This document shows, in pieces, positions 1 to 8,300 of a stretch of 23,691 nucleotides of DNA. The notes under the pieces were generated by a model. That model was given only the letters and a program-made list of their open reading frames with translations. It was not told the DNA's origin and searched no databases. Made by a program: the position numbers and the translations under genes. The DNA comes from Elysia marginata. Its lineage: Eukaryota > Mollusca > Gastropoda > Plakobranchidae. The first letter of the stretch is position 1, and every line of letters starts with the position of its first letter. The DNA is taken from positions 90,584 through 114,274 of the forward strand of contig BMAT01013759.1 in the NCBI GenBank assembly GCA_019649035.1, in the 5' to 3' direction.

Positions 1-21
1 GAGAGAGAGAGAGAGAGAGAG
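1..21. repeat. (GA)n microsatellite, cut by the window edge
   Basis: Ten perfect GA units open the window, so the true length is unknown. It is the first of several polypurine or polypyrimidine dinucleotide arrays in the left 2.5 kb. Confidence 0.95.
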
Positions 22-905
22 TCTTTACTGCTTACCTGACATTTATGGTATTTGACCAACTTGGTATCTTCCGGGAAGAACAAAAGGCTGCTCGGTATCT
101 CTTGTTTGCTATTTTCTAGACCTAAGAAAACTACATAAAACCCCATTGTCTGTTTTCTGAGTCTTACGGAATTTGCATTAATGTATTGCGTCTTTTTTCA
201 GAACGGAGTTACATTAAGAATCTCTTCCTTTTGAGTCCAAGATATCGCACGAAATAGAACATTATTTACACTTCACTTTGAAATCTGTAGATTTTTGTGT
301 AAGATAGATTTAGTAACGAATCGCTAATTTGATATAGTTTGCCCGTTTACTTATTGTTATGAGAAAACCGTTGTTTTTTAATGTGTATTTTTTCGTTTCT
401 ACCTCGCTGATTGCGATAGGACATTTTGCTTTCTTTCATGAAGAAGACAGATAATAATTGATTTCTGCATGGTTAGTAGTCTTTAACCGGTTTTTTTTTA
501 CATCTGGTTGCTTATATTATAACTATATAAACACCATATATGTGGTGTAGATATGTACCATCTTTCATGAAAACATTTTTATGAAGGAAATGGTACGTAT
601 GATTATTATTTGTAATGAAAAAGAAGATAATCTCGATCATTTACGTTTATAGATGCTTGTAAAATTGTGTTTACCTTAAATTACAGCAAACAATGATGCT
701 AAAGGGCCAAGTGAAAATTAATCACTTTAATGGAGCCTTGGCACTGGTCATCGCTTTGTGAAAAGCAAACTCACGCAAGGCCATCTATATAATTCAGTCC
801 ATAAAGTTTCTATGCTTTAATTTGTCCATAACGGGAAAGTAAAAAATCTGATACCCTAAGCAAGGAGGGTAGGAAAGAGAGAGACACACACTCAGGGAGG
901 GGAGT
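22..905. other. AT-rich non-coding DNA, no gene seen
   Basis: No reading frame here has protein-like composition, and I see no RNA gene or splice-bounded exon. The stretch between the first two GA arrays is AT-rich and ordinary. It may be intronic to the gene whose last large exon begins at 5105, or intergenic; the sequence does not say which. Confidence 0.5.
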
Positions 906-913
906 GAGAGAGA

Positions 914-961
<48 letters not shown>
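906..961. repeat. (GA)n microsatellite
   Basis: A run of about 28 GA units with one GG interruption near 916. It creates artificial serine/leucine open frames on the opposite strand, which are not genes. Confidence 0.95.
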
Positions 962-964
<3 letters not shown>

Positions 965-1500
965 AAAAGAAGGAACCCGGTCCACCTGACCTAGCGTTCA
1001 TCTTAACTGAGTCACTCATCTAAAGCACCGTGTGCTTTTAGAACTGAAAGCATAATTAGAGATAAAGATGGAAACAAGACGCAAAGCAACAAAAGTATAA
1101 AACCAAAAAGAAAAAGAATCCAGAAGTATTCGGCACATCTGGATGTAGATTTATAAATAACGTTCTCTCTATGCTCCGCACGCTTATGGTTTTTTAACCT
1201 TGAAATAAATTTTCACTTTGCCGTGTGTTTATTTTTTCTCTTTATCTCCCTCATACAATATATATTTTAACTTACAGCTGAGTGGTAGCTCTGTCTGGTG
1301 TGGAAGGGAAACACCAGTTTCCGGTGATAAGAGTGGAATAAACAGTTTGTGCTCTCCAGTCTCCAGTCCCAGTCTCTTACCTGGTGATCGCCGGTGAAGA
1401 GAGCATGAGTAGTTGCTGTTTATTTTCACTTTTTTTAATGTTGTTGCTTTCAGAAAATATAGTTTCCTGTCTTTGTCATCTTCCCTATCTCTCTCACGTT
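962..1500. other. Non-coding spacer, no gene seen
   Basis: Mixed-composition DNA without a supported coding region. Short open frames at about 1229-1429 (reverse) and 1384-1671 (forward) have no recognisable domain, and the latter runs into a CT array. Confidence 0.5.
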
Positions 1501-1507
1501 CGCTTTC

Positions 1508-1557
<50 letters not shown>

Positions 1558-1558
1558 C
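1501..1558. repeat. (CT)n microsatellite
   Basis: Twenty perfect CT units at 1511-1550, with imperfect pyrimidine flanks on both sides. The tract is long enough to adopt an intramolecular triplex in principle. Confidence 0.95.
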
Positions 1559-1723
1559 AAATTTTACTTCCTGCCTCTGCTTTTTCACATGTTATTTTTG
1601 CAGTACTGTTCTCATCCCTTTCGGTCCATCTATTTTCCCGCAATTTCCAAAGTAGGTCCATTTCTATTTAAAAGTGATTATTTCTGTCTTCTTTTTACGT
1701 TGCTTTTCTCTCTCCCTTCCTGT

Positions 1724-1748
1724 CTCTCACTCTCTCTCTCTCTCTCCT
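1724..1748. repeat. Short (CT)n tract
   Basis: About eleven CT-type units with one interruption, embedded in a wider pyrimidine-rich stretch (about 1700-1760). Confidence 0.85.
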
Positions 1749-1916
1749 TCTCTACCTCCTAATGAATTTTTAGATTTTTTATGAAGAATCTGCCAGATGC
1801 TAATCTCGACTCAACGTTACAATGCTTTTTATTTGTAAACTTAATTGACCATAGTGAACATGCAATAATAATAACAATAAAAATCATAACACTAATGAAA
1901 TTTTTAAAAAATAGCA

Positions 1917-1964
1917 ATAATAATGATAATAATAATAATAATAATAATAAAAATATTAACAATC

Positions 1965-2009
<45 letters not shown>

Positions 2010-2028
2010 GTAATAATAATAATAATGA
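1917..2028. repeat. (TAA)n trinucleotide microsatellite
   Basis: Tandem TAA/AAT units with interruptions near 1950-1965 and 2010. Degenerate AAT-rich sequence precedes it from about 1864. It gives rise to a poly-asparagine frame and matching poly-isoleucine or poly-tyrosine frames on the other strand, all of them repeat artefacts. Confidence 0.95.
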
Positions 2029-2368
2029 TAAACATAGTAAAAAGTGCAGCAGTAAAAAAAGGATAAACGTAAAAATAATAAAAAGTCCAAAAAATATAAT
2101 AAATATAGTAACAACAGCGGTACAATTGTTAAAAAAAATATGAAAAGGGTTGAGCATAGAAAGCTTACCGCTGTGTAGGAATTGGCCATTATTGTTTTTA
2201 CCAACAAAATAAAACAAGTACCGCAGCCTGATCAAATTGAAAGTAAGTTTAAAAAGGGAGTGAAATTTAGAAAGGAAACAGGCAGGTGTAAGCGTAAATA
2301 CAAACAAACTGGACATCACGCAAGGTAAAGGCAAAAAAGAGTGTGGTTATTCGTTTAACGCAAGAGTG

Positions 2369-2396
2369 GCGAAAGAAGAGAAAGGGAATCAAAGAG

Positions 2397-2433
<37 letters not shown>
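2369..2433. repeat. Polypurine tract ending in (GA)n
   Basis: An almost uninterrupted purine strand, first mixed GAA/GGGAA and then about 14 perfect GA units at 2404-2432. It is the third GA-type array in 2.5 kb. Confidence 0.9.
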
Positions 2434-2834
2434 CATGGATAGTATGTGCAAGGAAGACAGAGAGGAATTAAACTTGCGAAAAAGATACGGGCCAATCGAG
2501 AAACACAATAAAACTTTGGAAATATGGCTAAAATGCATATAATTGGCCGTTTTTCGAATGTGTGGCGCTTGTCAGAAATATAACGTTAAAATTAAATAAA
2601 AATGTTTCTTTCACTCTTTTTTTTAGGAAAGATTACGAACTCTTCATTAGAACATAATAAGCGCTTAAGAGCACATTTTTGTGTGAGCGCTGGTATTCAA
2701 TGTCAATATGCAAGCAGTGGAAGATAAATCACTGGCAATCTTAGACTTAAAAATGTGAAGCAAAGTTAGATCTAATAGCTGTGTGTGCTCTTTTATAAAG
2801 AATCTTTATGGCCCTATCTCAATAAAATATAATC
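2434..2834. other. Non-coding spacer upstream of the inverted repeat
   Basis: No coding region is seen. A 12-nt string inside it (TTTATAAAGAAT, near 2794) also occurs in the arms of the inverted repeat that follows. It could be a relic of another copy or chance in AT-rich DNA. Confidence 0.45.
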
Positions 2835-3124
2835 AAAGAAAATTGTCCAAACGCCATGTATAGTTAGATATTACTTAAAAATGAACGCAAGAGTCTTTAT
2901 AAAGAATGCCGACATTGTTAATTAAAAAGAAAACAAATTCTCTTACAAAGGTGTACTAATTTCACTATCGATAAGCCAACTAAAATGTTTCTTTTGGAAA
3001 CTAAAGGGAGAAAACGTTTAAACTCTCGTTACTAATTCAAATTGTGTCGGCATTCTTTATAAAGACTCTTGCGTTCATTTTTAAGTAATATCTAACTAAA
3101 CATGGCGTTTGGACAATTTTCTTT
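2835..3124. repeat. Long near-perfect inverted repeat (80-bp arms, 130-nt spacer)
   Basis: The left arm (2835-2914) and right arm (3045-3124) are reverse complements at 79 of 80 positions; the single mismatch is an A/A opposition in the middle third. The 130-bp spacer (2915-3044) is not self-complementary beyond a few bases. Pairing stops sharply at both outer ends and no obvious target-site duplication flanks it. The structure fits a foldback-type MITE or a recent local inverted duplication. No transposase frame lies inside. If transcribed, it would fold into an almost unbroken 80-bp RNA hairpin. Each arm also contains the 12-bp palindrome TCTTTATAAAGA. Confidence 0.95.
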
Positions 3125-3295
3125 AAAACTGCTTTATATATTTTTATTTTAGTTTTAATCCAAGGTCTGAGTTTATTCTTTAGCAGCTCCAGTCCCCGCC
3201 AAATATTTCATTTCGTATTATCCATAAGCATGTGACATCCGACCGATTCAGGTCACAATGTTTGAAAACGATTATCATTCCTCCGTGCCACATAA

Positions 3296-3331
3296 CCCCT
3301 TCCCCACACCCACCTCACTCCCGCCTCCCCC
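3296..3331 (-). other. C-rich tract, putative G-quadruplex on the minus strand
   Basis: Five runs of three to five C (3296-3299, 3302-3305, 3309-3311, 3320-3322, 3327-3331) lie within 36 bases, so the minus strand has five G-runs. Loops are 2, 3, 8 and 4 nt. The tract stands out against AT-rich surroundings. The 8-nt loop makes it slightly looser than the strict G4 consensus. Confidence 0.55.
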
Positions 3332-3482
3332 AATTGAACAATGGAATGATTTGAACGTTTTTTTTTTTGCGCGAATCATCTGTCCTCATGCTCAGTACGT
3401 ATGCTAAACATCAGCAACTACAGTTCAACCTAAGAGGCGTAAAATCTACTTTATAAAAGCATAAAACGCCTCACTTCTTTCT

Positions 3483-3555
3483 CAGAGAACAGCTGTTGTA
3501 CTTCCCCATTATGTAAGACATTACTTCGCTTCGAAGAAAGTAATGTCGTTCTCTG
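3483..3555. repeat. Bulged hairpin with two stems
   Basis: An inner 10-bp perfect stem (3517-3526 with 3538-3547) encloses a loop containing the palindrome CTTCGAAG. An outer 8-bp stem (3483-3490 with 3548-3555) stacks directly on it on the right but is offset by 26 unpaired bases on the left. No known RNA family is recognised. Confidence 0.6.
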
Positions 3556-3770
3556 TTCCACTGGACCCGCCAGGAAAAAAAAATTTCTTCGTTGTTCTAC
3601 ACTAGTAGACAATATTGCGGGTGGTCAGCTCTATCTAAAGACAGCGACCCAAAAACTCTGTTCCCACGGTAGTTTAGTTTTATTCTTTTTTAGATGTTGT
3701 CACACTAAGAGTAACTTTTAGTGCTAAAATAAAAATAGAACCTGCAAAAATAGTCGTTCACACAGTAACC

Positions 3771-3924
3771 GTTATTACTGTGTTAGTAGACATAGTACAC
3801 GTAATTGTAGAAGTGCTAGTAGTAGTAATACTCATAGTAGTAGTTGTGGATGTAGCAGAAGTAGCAATAATAGTATTAGCAACAGCAGCAGCAGCAGTAG
3901 CAGCAGCAGCAGCAAGAGTAATAT

Positions 3925-3969
<45 letters not shown>

Positions 3970-3979
3970 CAGTAGTAGC

Positions 3980-4022
<43 letters not shown>

Positions 4023-4052
4023 AAGTAGCATAATAGTAGTAGCAGTAGTAGC

Positions 4053-4128
<76 letters not shown>

Positions 4129-4193
4129 ACAGCAGCATAAAAGTAGTAGCAGTAGAAGTAGGCTTAGTAGTGGCAGTAGTAGTAGTAGCTTTA
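3771..4193. repeat. Large (TAG)n trinucleotide array
   Basis: About 420 bp of TAG/AGT units. Long perfect runs lie at about 3920-4020 and 4050-4128, interspersed with AGC and AAT variants. The variant-rich left third (3771-3920) looks older than the perfect core. Open valine, leucine or threonine frames across it are repeat artefacts. The same motif recurs at the right end of the window. Confidence 0.95.
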
Positions 4194-4194
4194 G

Positions 4195-4448
4195 TAAATA
4201 CTTGACTATGAACTTTTAGTTTTGATCGCATAAAATTACTCGCAGGCAAAAAAAGCCTGCGCGTTTTAATATTATTATCCAAAAGTCATATTTGTAGCGT
4301 TGTGGTCTAGTGTTAGAAGCTGGGCTTTCGGACTGCGAGGTCCTGTGGTCGAGCCCTGTGTTCGCGAGGTCGAAGTTTAATTCTTGAGAAATACTGTTTA
4401 CACACATTTCACCGTCCAATTTAGGCGTTGTTTAAATACCTGACTATG
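4195..4448 (+). mobile_element. tRNA-derived SINE-like segment, flanked by 16-bp direct repeats
   Basis: From about 4295 the forward strand has a polymerase III promoter layout: an A-box-like TGGTCTAGTG at 4303-4312 and a B-box-like GGTCGAGCCC at 4347-4356, at tRNA-like spacing. The ends of the tRNA-like part do not pair as an acceptor stem, so a functional tRNA is unlikely. A 16-bp direct repeat with one mismatch sits at 4195-4210 and 4433-4448 and could be a target-site duplication. The tRNA-like head begins about 85 bp inside the left copy, so this boundary is not a textbook SINE end. A 7-bp stem around seven A's (4241-4261) lies in that 5' interval. Confidence 0.6.
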
Positions 4449-5074
4449 GGCAGCGAAAGATAGTGTCAGTATAATAAAGTATAGCGCAGTAATTACTGCT
4501 GCAAATGTGTGATCAGAACCCATCTACAGAGCTAAGAATATAATTGACTAGACGCTATATAAAAACGCTCTTTACTCTTTCCTTATATTTCAAAACTATT
4601 ATTGCTCGCATCTTAGTTTAATTTTTTGCGCATCAAAATCACTCCTGTCGTATTTTTTATGTGAAAACCATGTGTTTCTTTTGTCGTCAAGTTTAAAGGC
4701 ATCTTGTTAACGTTTAGCTTTGATAGAAAATATAAATGTGGAAAGCACATTTTTTTACTGCAATTCATTTGAGTTTAGAGATTTTCCATTTTTGTCGGTT
4801 AAATCATTGCATTCAATGGGTTTTTTACCAGGACCTCAAGTTGTATTTACTCTATCGGTCTGTAAAACTATTTGTCTCTTTTTTAACCTGGCTGTTTCTT
4901 CTGAGCATTCAATACGCCATAGAGAATACACATCGGCTACTAGAAAACTAGGTAACAATGCTGAATGCATACATATGTGGTATATAATTATGCTTTAGTC
5001 ATAAAATGAACATATTGTATGCCACACATTTTTGTTGCCGTAGAAAAATCCAGGTTAAGCAATGCTCTAAACTA
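4449..5074. other. Probable intron 3' part upstream of the large exon
   Basis: This lies before the strong 3' splice site at 5104. One 92-codon open frame (4720-4998) starts only at TTG and shows no recognisable domain. No second splice pair was found that would make a convincing small exon. Confidence 0.5.
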
Positions 5075-5104
5075 ATCGTTCTTTGTTATTTTCTCCCATC
5101 CCAG
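5075..5104 (+). promoter_or_regulatory. Strong 3' splice site (branch region and AG)
   Basis: A CTAAT branch-point-like string near 5072-5076 precedes a pyrimidine-rich run ending in TCCCATCCCAG, with AG at 5103-5104. Branch-to-AG spacing of roughly 30 nt is typical. It would make 5105 the first base of the exon carrying the leader and the long reading frame. Confidence 0.75.
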
Positions 5105-5114
5105 AGTAAACAGA

Positions 5115-5183
5115 ATGACTGATACCCGTGGAGATTCAGCCCCTATCCTTTGTGTTGCCAGAAACGTCAAAGGCTTCAACTAA
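5115..5183 (+). promoter_or_regulatory. Upstream ORF 1 (22 codons)
   Basis: ATG has A at -3 and A at +4, a reasonable initiation context, and the frame ends at TAA (5181). The predicted peptide begins MTDTRGD and has no recognisable domain. Alternatively this frame could be the last few codons of an upstream coding exon, because it is open back to the splice site at 5104. Confidence 0.45.
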
Positions 5184-5239
5184 TCAACAACATGTAGAGA
5201 ATGTGGCACTTAATTTGAAATGTGAAAATAAAAATATCA

Positions 5240-5308
5240 ATGATTGACATCGCTCTACCGATCACTTGGTTGTGTTTTGCCCAGCATTTGCTACTATGTT
5301 TGGGATGA
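5240..5308 (+). promoter_or_regulatory. Upstream ORF 3, overlapping the main start
   Basis: ATG at 5240 has a weak context (T at -3). The frame runs 22 codons past the main ATG (5296) and ends at TGA 5306-5308. That stop overlaps the second in-frame ATG of the main ORF (5305-5307) as ATGA, an arrangement compatible with termination-reinitiation at methionine 4. Confidence 0.5.
5263..5284 (+). promoter_or_regulatory. Candidate alternative 3' splice site
   Basis: A T-rich stretch ending in TTTTGCCCAG has its AG at 5283-5284. An exon starting at 5285 would drop the in-frame TGA at 5245 and all three upstream ATGs. It would enter the long frame in phase 1, letting upstream coding exons be joined in frame. 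It is weaker than the 5104 site. Confidence 0.4.
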
Positions 5309-8300
5309 CCAACAGGCTACATTGTCAGCCAAGTTCAACTCCGAGTGAGAAGAAACCAACCCACCTCGGCCAAAGCTATGATTACTTTGAGCGCCATAAA
5401 GCGTTGGTCCTTGGGGATGATTTACACCTCAAACAAAAACAAAGGAAACATACAGAATGGGCAACCGGAGACGATGAAGTATTTTGCAATGTAAACGCTC
5501 TCGAATGTGATGAACAAGCTTGTCTAGATCGACCTCGAAGTGAAAGAGAGGCATATCAACATACACAGGTAAGGAAAAATCCCGCCTCGAGTACTTCCCA
5601 ACAACACGAAGGTGCTACTTTTCTGACAAATCGTTCTACGCCTGTTCGGACATCTTCACTTTCAAGGCAACCAATTACACACAGGAGGGAAGCTATCCAA
5701 ACTTACTGTGAGGTGGATAACTCAACTACATCGCCAAACACCTACTCGCGGCGTGCTAAAAGCTACTACAGTAGCCCTGAAAGTCTAGAGCCGCTCAGCA
5801 AAACTGCTCAAAGTCATTTCATATCCGGCAGTCCACGGCAAGAAGTGGGTTCTGGAACTCGGCAATATCAAGCGTCTCCGCGAGCTGACTACCACCCGTC
5901 TCCAACAACGCCAGACGAGGGTTACAGTACCGGCACGAATTCAACAACGTCCATCTCGTCTCCGCTGTCGGCAAGTCTAGCATCTGTAGCCTTCTTTGAC
6001 GCAGGTTACCCGAAAGGGTCGTCAAACACATCGGTGGGCCAGGGAGCCCAGAGAGCGGTGGCTGTCAGCCCAGGTAGTTGGGGTCATAACTCGATTAATA
6101 CTCAGAACTCTGAAAATTTAGGATCTTTTCCAAATGAAACTAACACCAGTTTAGAACCTCTTAGTTATTCTCGTGAGAACACTTTGTCCAGGGGGTTTAA
6201 TGCCAATGTAAACAACCCCAACAGTGAACAGTGTATGGATTATCATTCTCCTCAACCTATAGCCATGACACAGCGGGGGCCCATCCAGAAGGGGCCAAGT
6301 CTCAATCATTTTGGTCGCAAGAGTTTCAATACCTCGTCTATGCCAGCAATCAAAAGACGAGATGTACCCAATCCTGTACAGAGCGACCTTTTATATGGAT
6401 CCACACTTGAAAACAATCATAACGCTGCGTATGAGGGAAATGCAAACTGTCCTGCTCATTCAATGTCCAGTCTTGAGGATCGACTTAGAGCATTGACTAC
6501 GATAGAGGAAGAGGATGTTGGTAATGTAGATCGACAAGGTCAGATCAACATTATGGAAAGAAACTCTCATATTAGTTTACCCGAGCAAAAACGTTCGGAA
6601 TACAAAACGGGAACAAGAGAAAATATACATGTCGTTCATAAAGAAAACAGTAAGCCTATCTCTGGTTTATTATCATCACGACCACGTGAAGACCAAACAG
6701 ATGAGTTTGCACAAAACACGCAGGCTGTTGAAGCAACCGGTTTTTTCAGAGCTGAACCGGTTCATATTGGTCAGCCAAAAAGTTACCCATACAGTGGTCA
6801 CAACGCTACAAGAGTAGGTGAGGACCATTACTCCGAATATAGAGTATCGAACCGTGATCCTGGGACTGACCTACAACATGTTCAAGAACATCAGCAAAGA
6901 GTTGCTAATTTTAGTTTGGAAGGTTCTAGATATGATGCATCTGAGTTTAGGCAAAACCCACCAGACCATAGTCATTCCCAGTGTCCCACCCATACAATTG
7001 CTAATGAGGAAATACCAACCTCAAGTTTTGTTGACTCTGGGGCTTTTTCTACCAATAGTCCTGGGTGGAAAGACTATCAGCAGTATTTTCAAAAAGACGT
7101 AAACATTCCAGCCCATAATATCGACCCTGCTGTTTATAAGAAGTTTTCTACTGCCGAAAGAAATGCTTTTCAAGACATGGATACTAACACTAAATTAAAG
7201 CAGACTAAAAGAGACAATGGTTTAGAAGAAGGAAACTTAGCAAGTTCACAAAACCATGGAGAAACAAACTTTTGTCGTATTAATACCTCGCTTCAACACG
7301 CGTCCTCTTTATATGACAGTAATAACAGAATAACAGACAGTTCCAGTCGCCAAAGCGACCGCCTTGCCATGGTGCGACCTTTACAAACGAAATCGATGAC
7401 CACTTACGAAGAGGCATCCTCACTACTACCGTTTAGTTCAGCCGCTTGTGCATCAAGTCAAGAGAGTCCGCTTATTGGCAACACTGGTGACACCCAAAAC
7501 GCATCACAAAATCAGCCATACCTGCAGCGCCCTATTGATGCTCACATTGATGAAGCTAATGTTCCCTTAGCTGATTCTGCATATTTAGCTAAACACGAAC
7601 AGTCTTTAAATGGGGGTCCAGAGTATTATAATGTCGCCAGTTCAATGCCAGATTTACTTATGCCGCAACAGAATTCCTCAAATTCTTTTTATCGGCCTCA
7701 GGAACATCCACTTAATACTGCCTTTGTTCCACACGATCGTTTTCAAGTACATAAACCAATACATGACCATGCACCTCAATCCAATATACAAGGAAATCAT
7801 TGCAACAGCTCTGACACGTACCCGACCAGCCACCATAGTCAACTTGAAATACAAGAACAGCACAGACAACCTTCATTGGATTATTCATTTAACCAGCAAC
7901 CGTCGTCTTCTTTTCTTTGTCTAAATGACTCAAACTATAATGGAGGATACCATCACCAGTCACGACAGCATCATCAGTTTCAACATGAATATCTGCCACA
8001 GCAACAGAGAGGTTATGTACACCCTCCACAAGGGATATCCGAACTGCAGCATGTATCCCCATTTACTTCCCAACCTCCAATGGATCCCCTTCATCGTCAA
8101 ACAAACCCTGCGTCCGTTACAATGAGACGGCCACTCGTAAATGCATCAGATCGGACACAACCTAACCATACGAATAGATATTCTTGGCAACCACACGGGC
8201 CCTCTGAAAGAGAAGGGCTAGGCGTACCACCTACGGCTTTGCAGAGAAGCTCTGTCGACCTAGGCAATTTACCCCAGCTCCAAAATCAAATCCGAGCATC

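Larger units (their letters stand above)
5105..5295 (+). promoter_or_regulatory. Leader of the large exon with three upstream AUGs
   Basis: From 5105 to the main ATG at 5296 there are three earlier AUGs: a 22-codon uORF (5115-5183), a minimal ATG-TAG pair (5192-5197), and a 22-codon uORF (5240-5308) that overlaps the main start. The main frame has a stop (TGA, 5245) in this leader. A transcript that includes the whole leader therefore cannot extend the protein upstream and must start at or after 5296. Confidence 0.6.

Noticed and set aside
794..1019. Serine/leucine repeat ORFs on the reverse strand
   Set aside because: They arise from the (GA)n array; no non-repeat protein sequence supports them.
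1781..2143. Asparagine-rich forward ORF and isoleucine/tyrosine/leucine-rich reverse ORFs
   Set aside because: They are produced by the (TAA)n microsatellite.
3758..4282. 174-codon reverse ORF rich in leucine and threonine, and an 82-codon forward valine-rich ORF
   Set aside because: Both are translations of the (TAG)n array with biased homopolymer residues and no flanking domain.
4295..4370. Functional tRNA gene
   Set aside because: A and B box-like sequences are present, but the acceptor ends do not pair and the arms are degraded, which fits a SINE head better.
4720..4998. 92-codon ORF as an upstream exon of the large gene
   Set aside because: It begins at TTG, has no matching splice pair, and its composition is typical of AT-rich non-coding DNA.
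5266..5295. Upstream start of the large ORF at a TTG codon
   Set aside because: The frame is open back to 5248, but 5266 is TTG, not ATG, and animal genes rarely start there. The first in-frame ATG is 5296.
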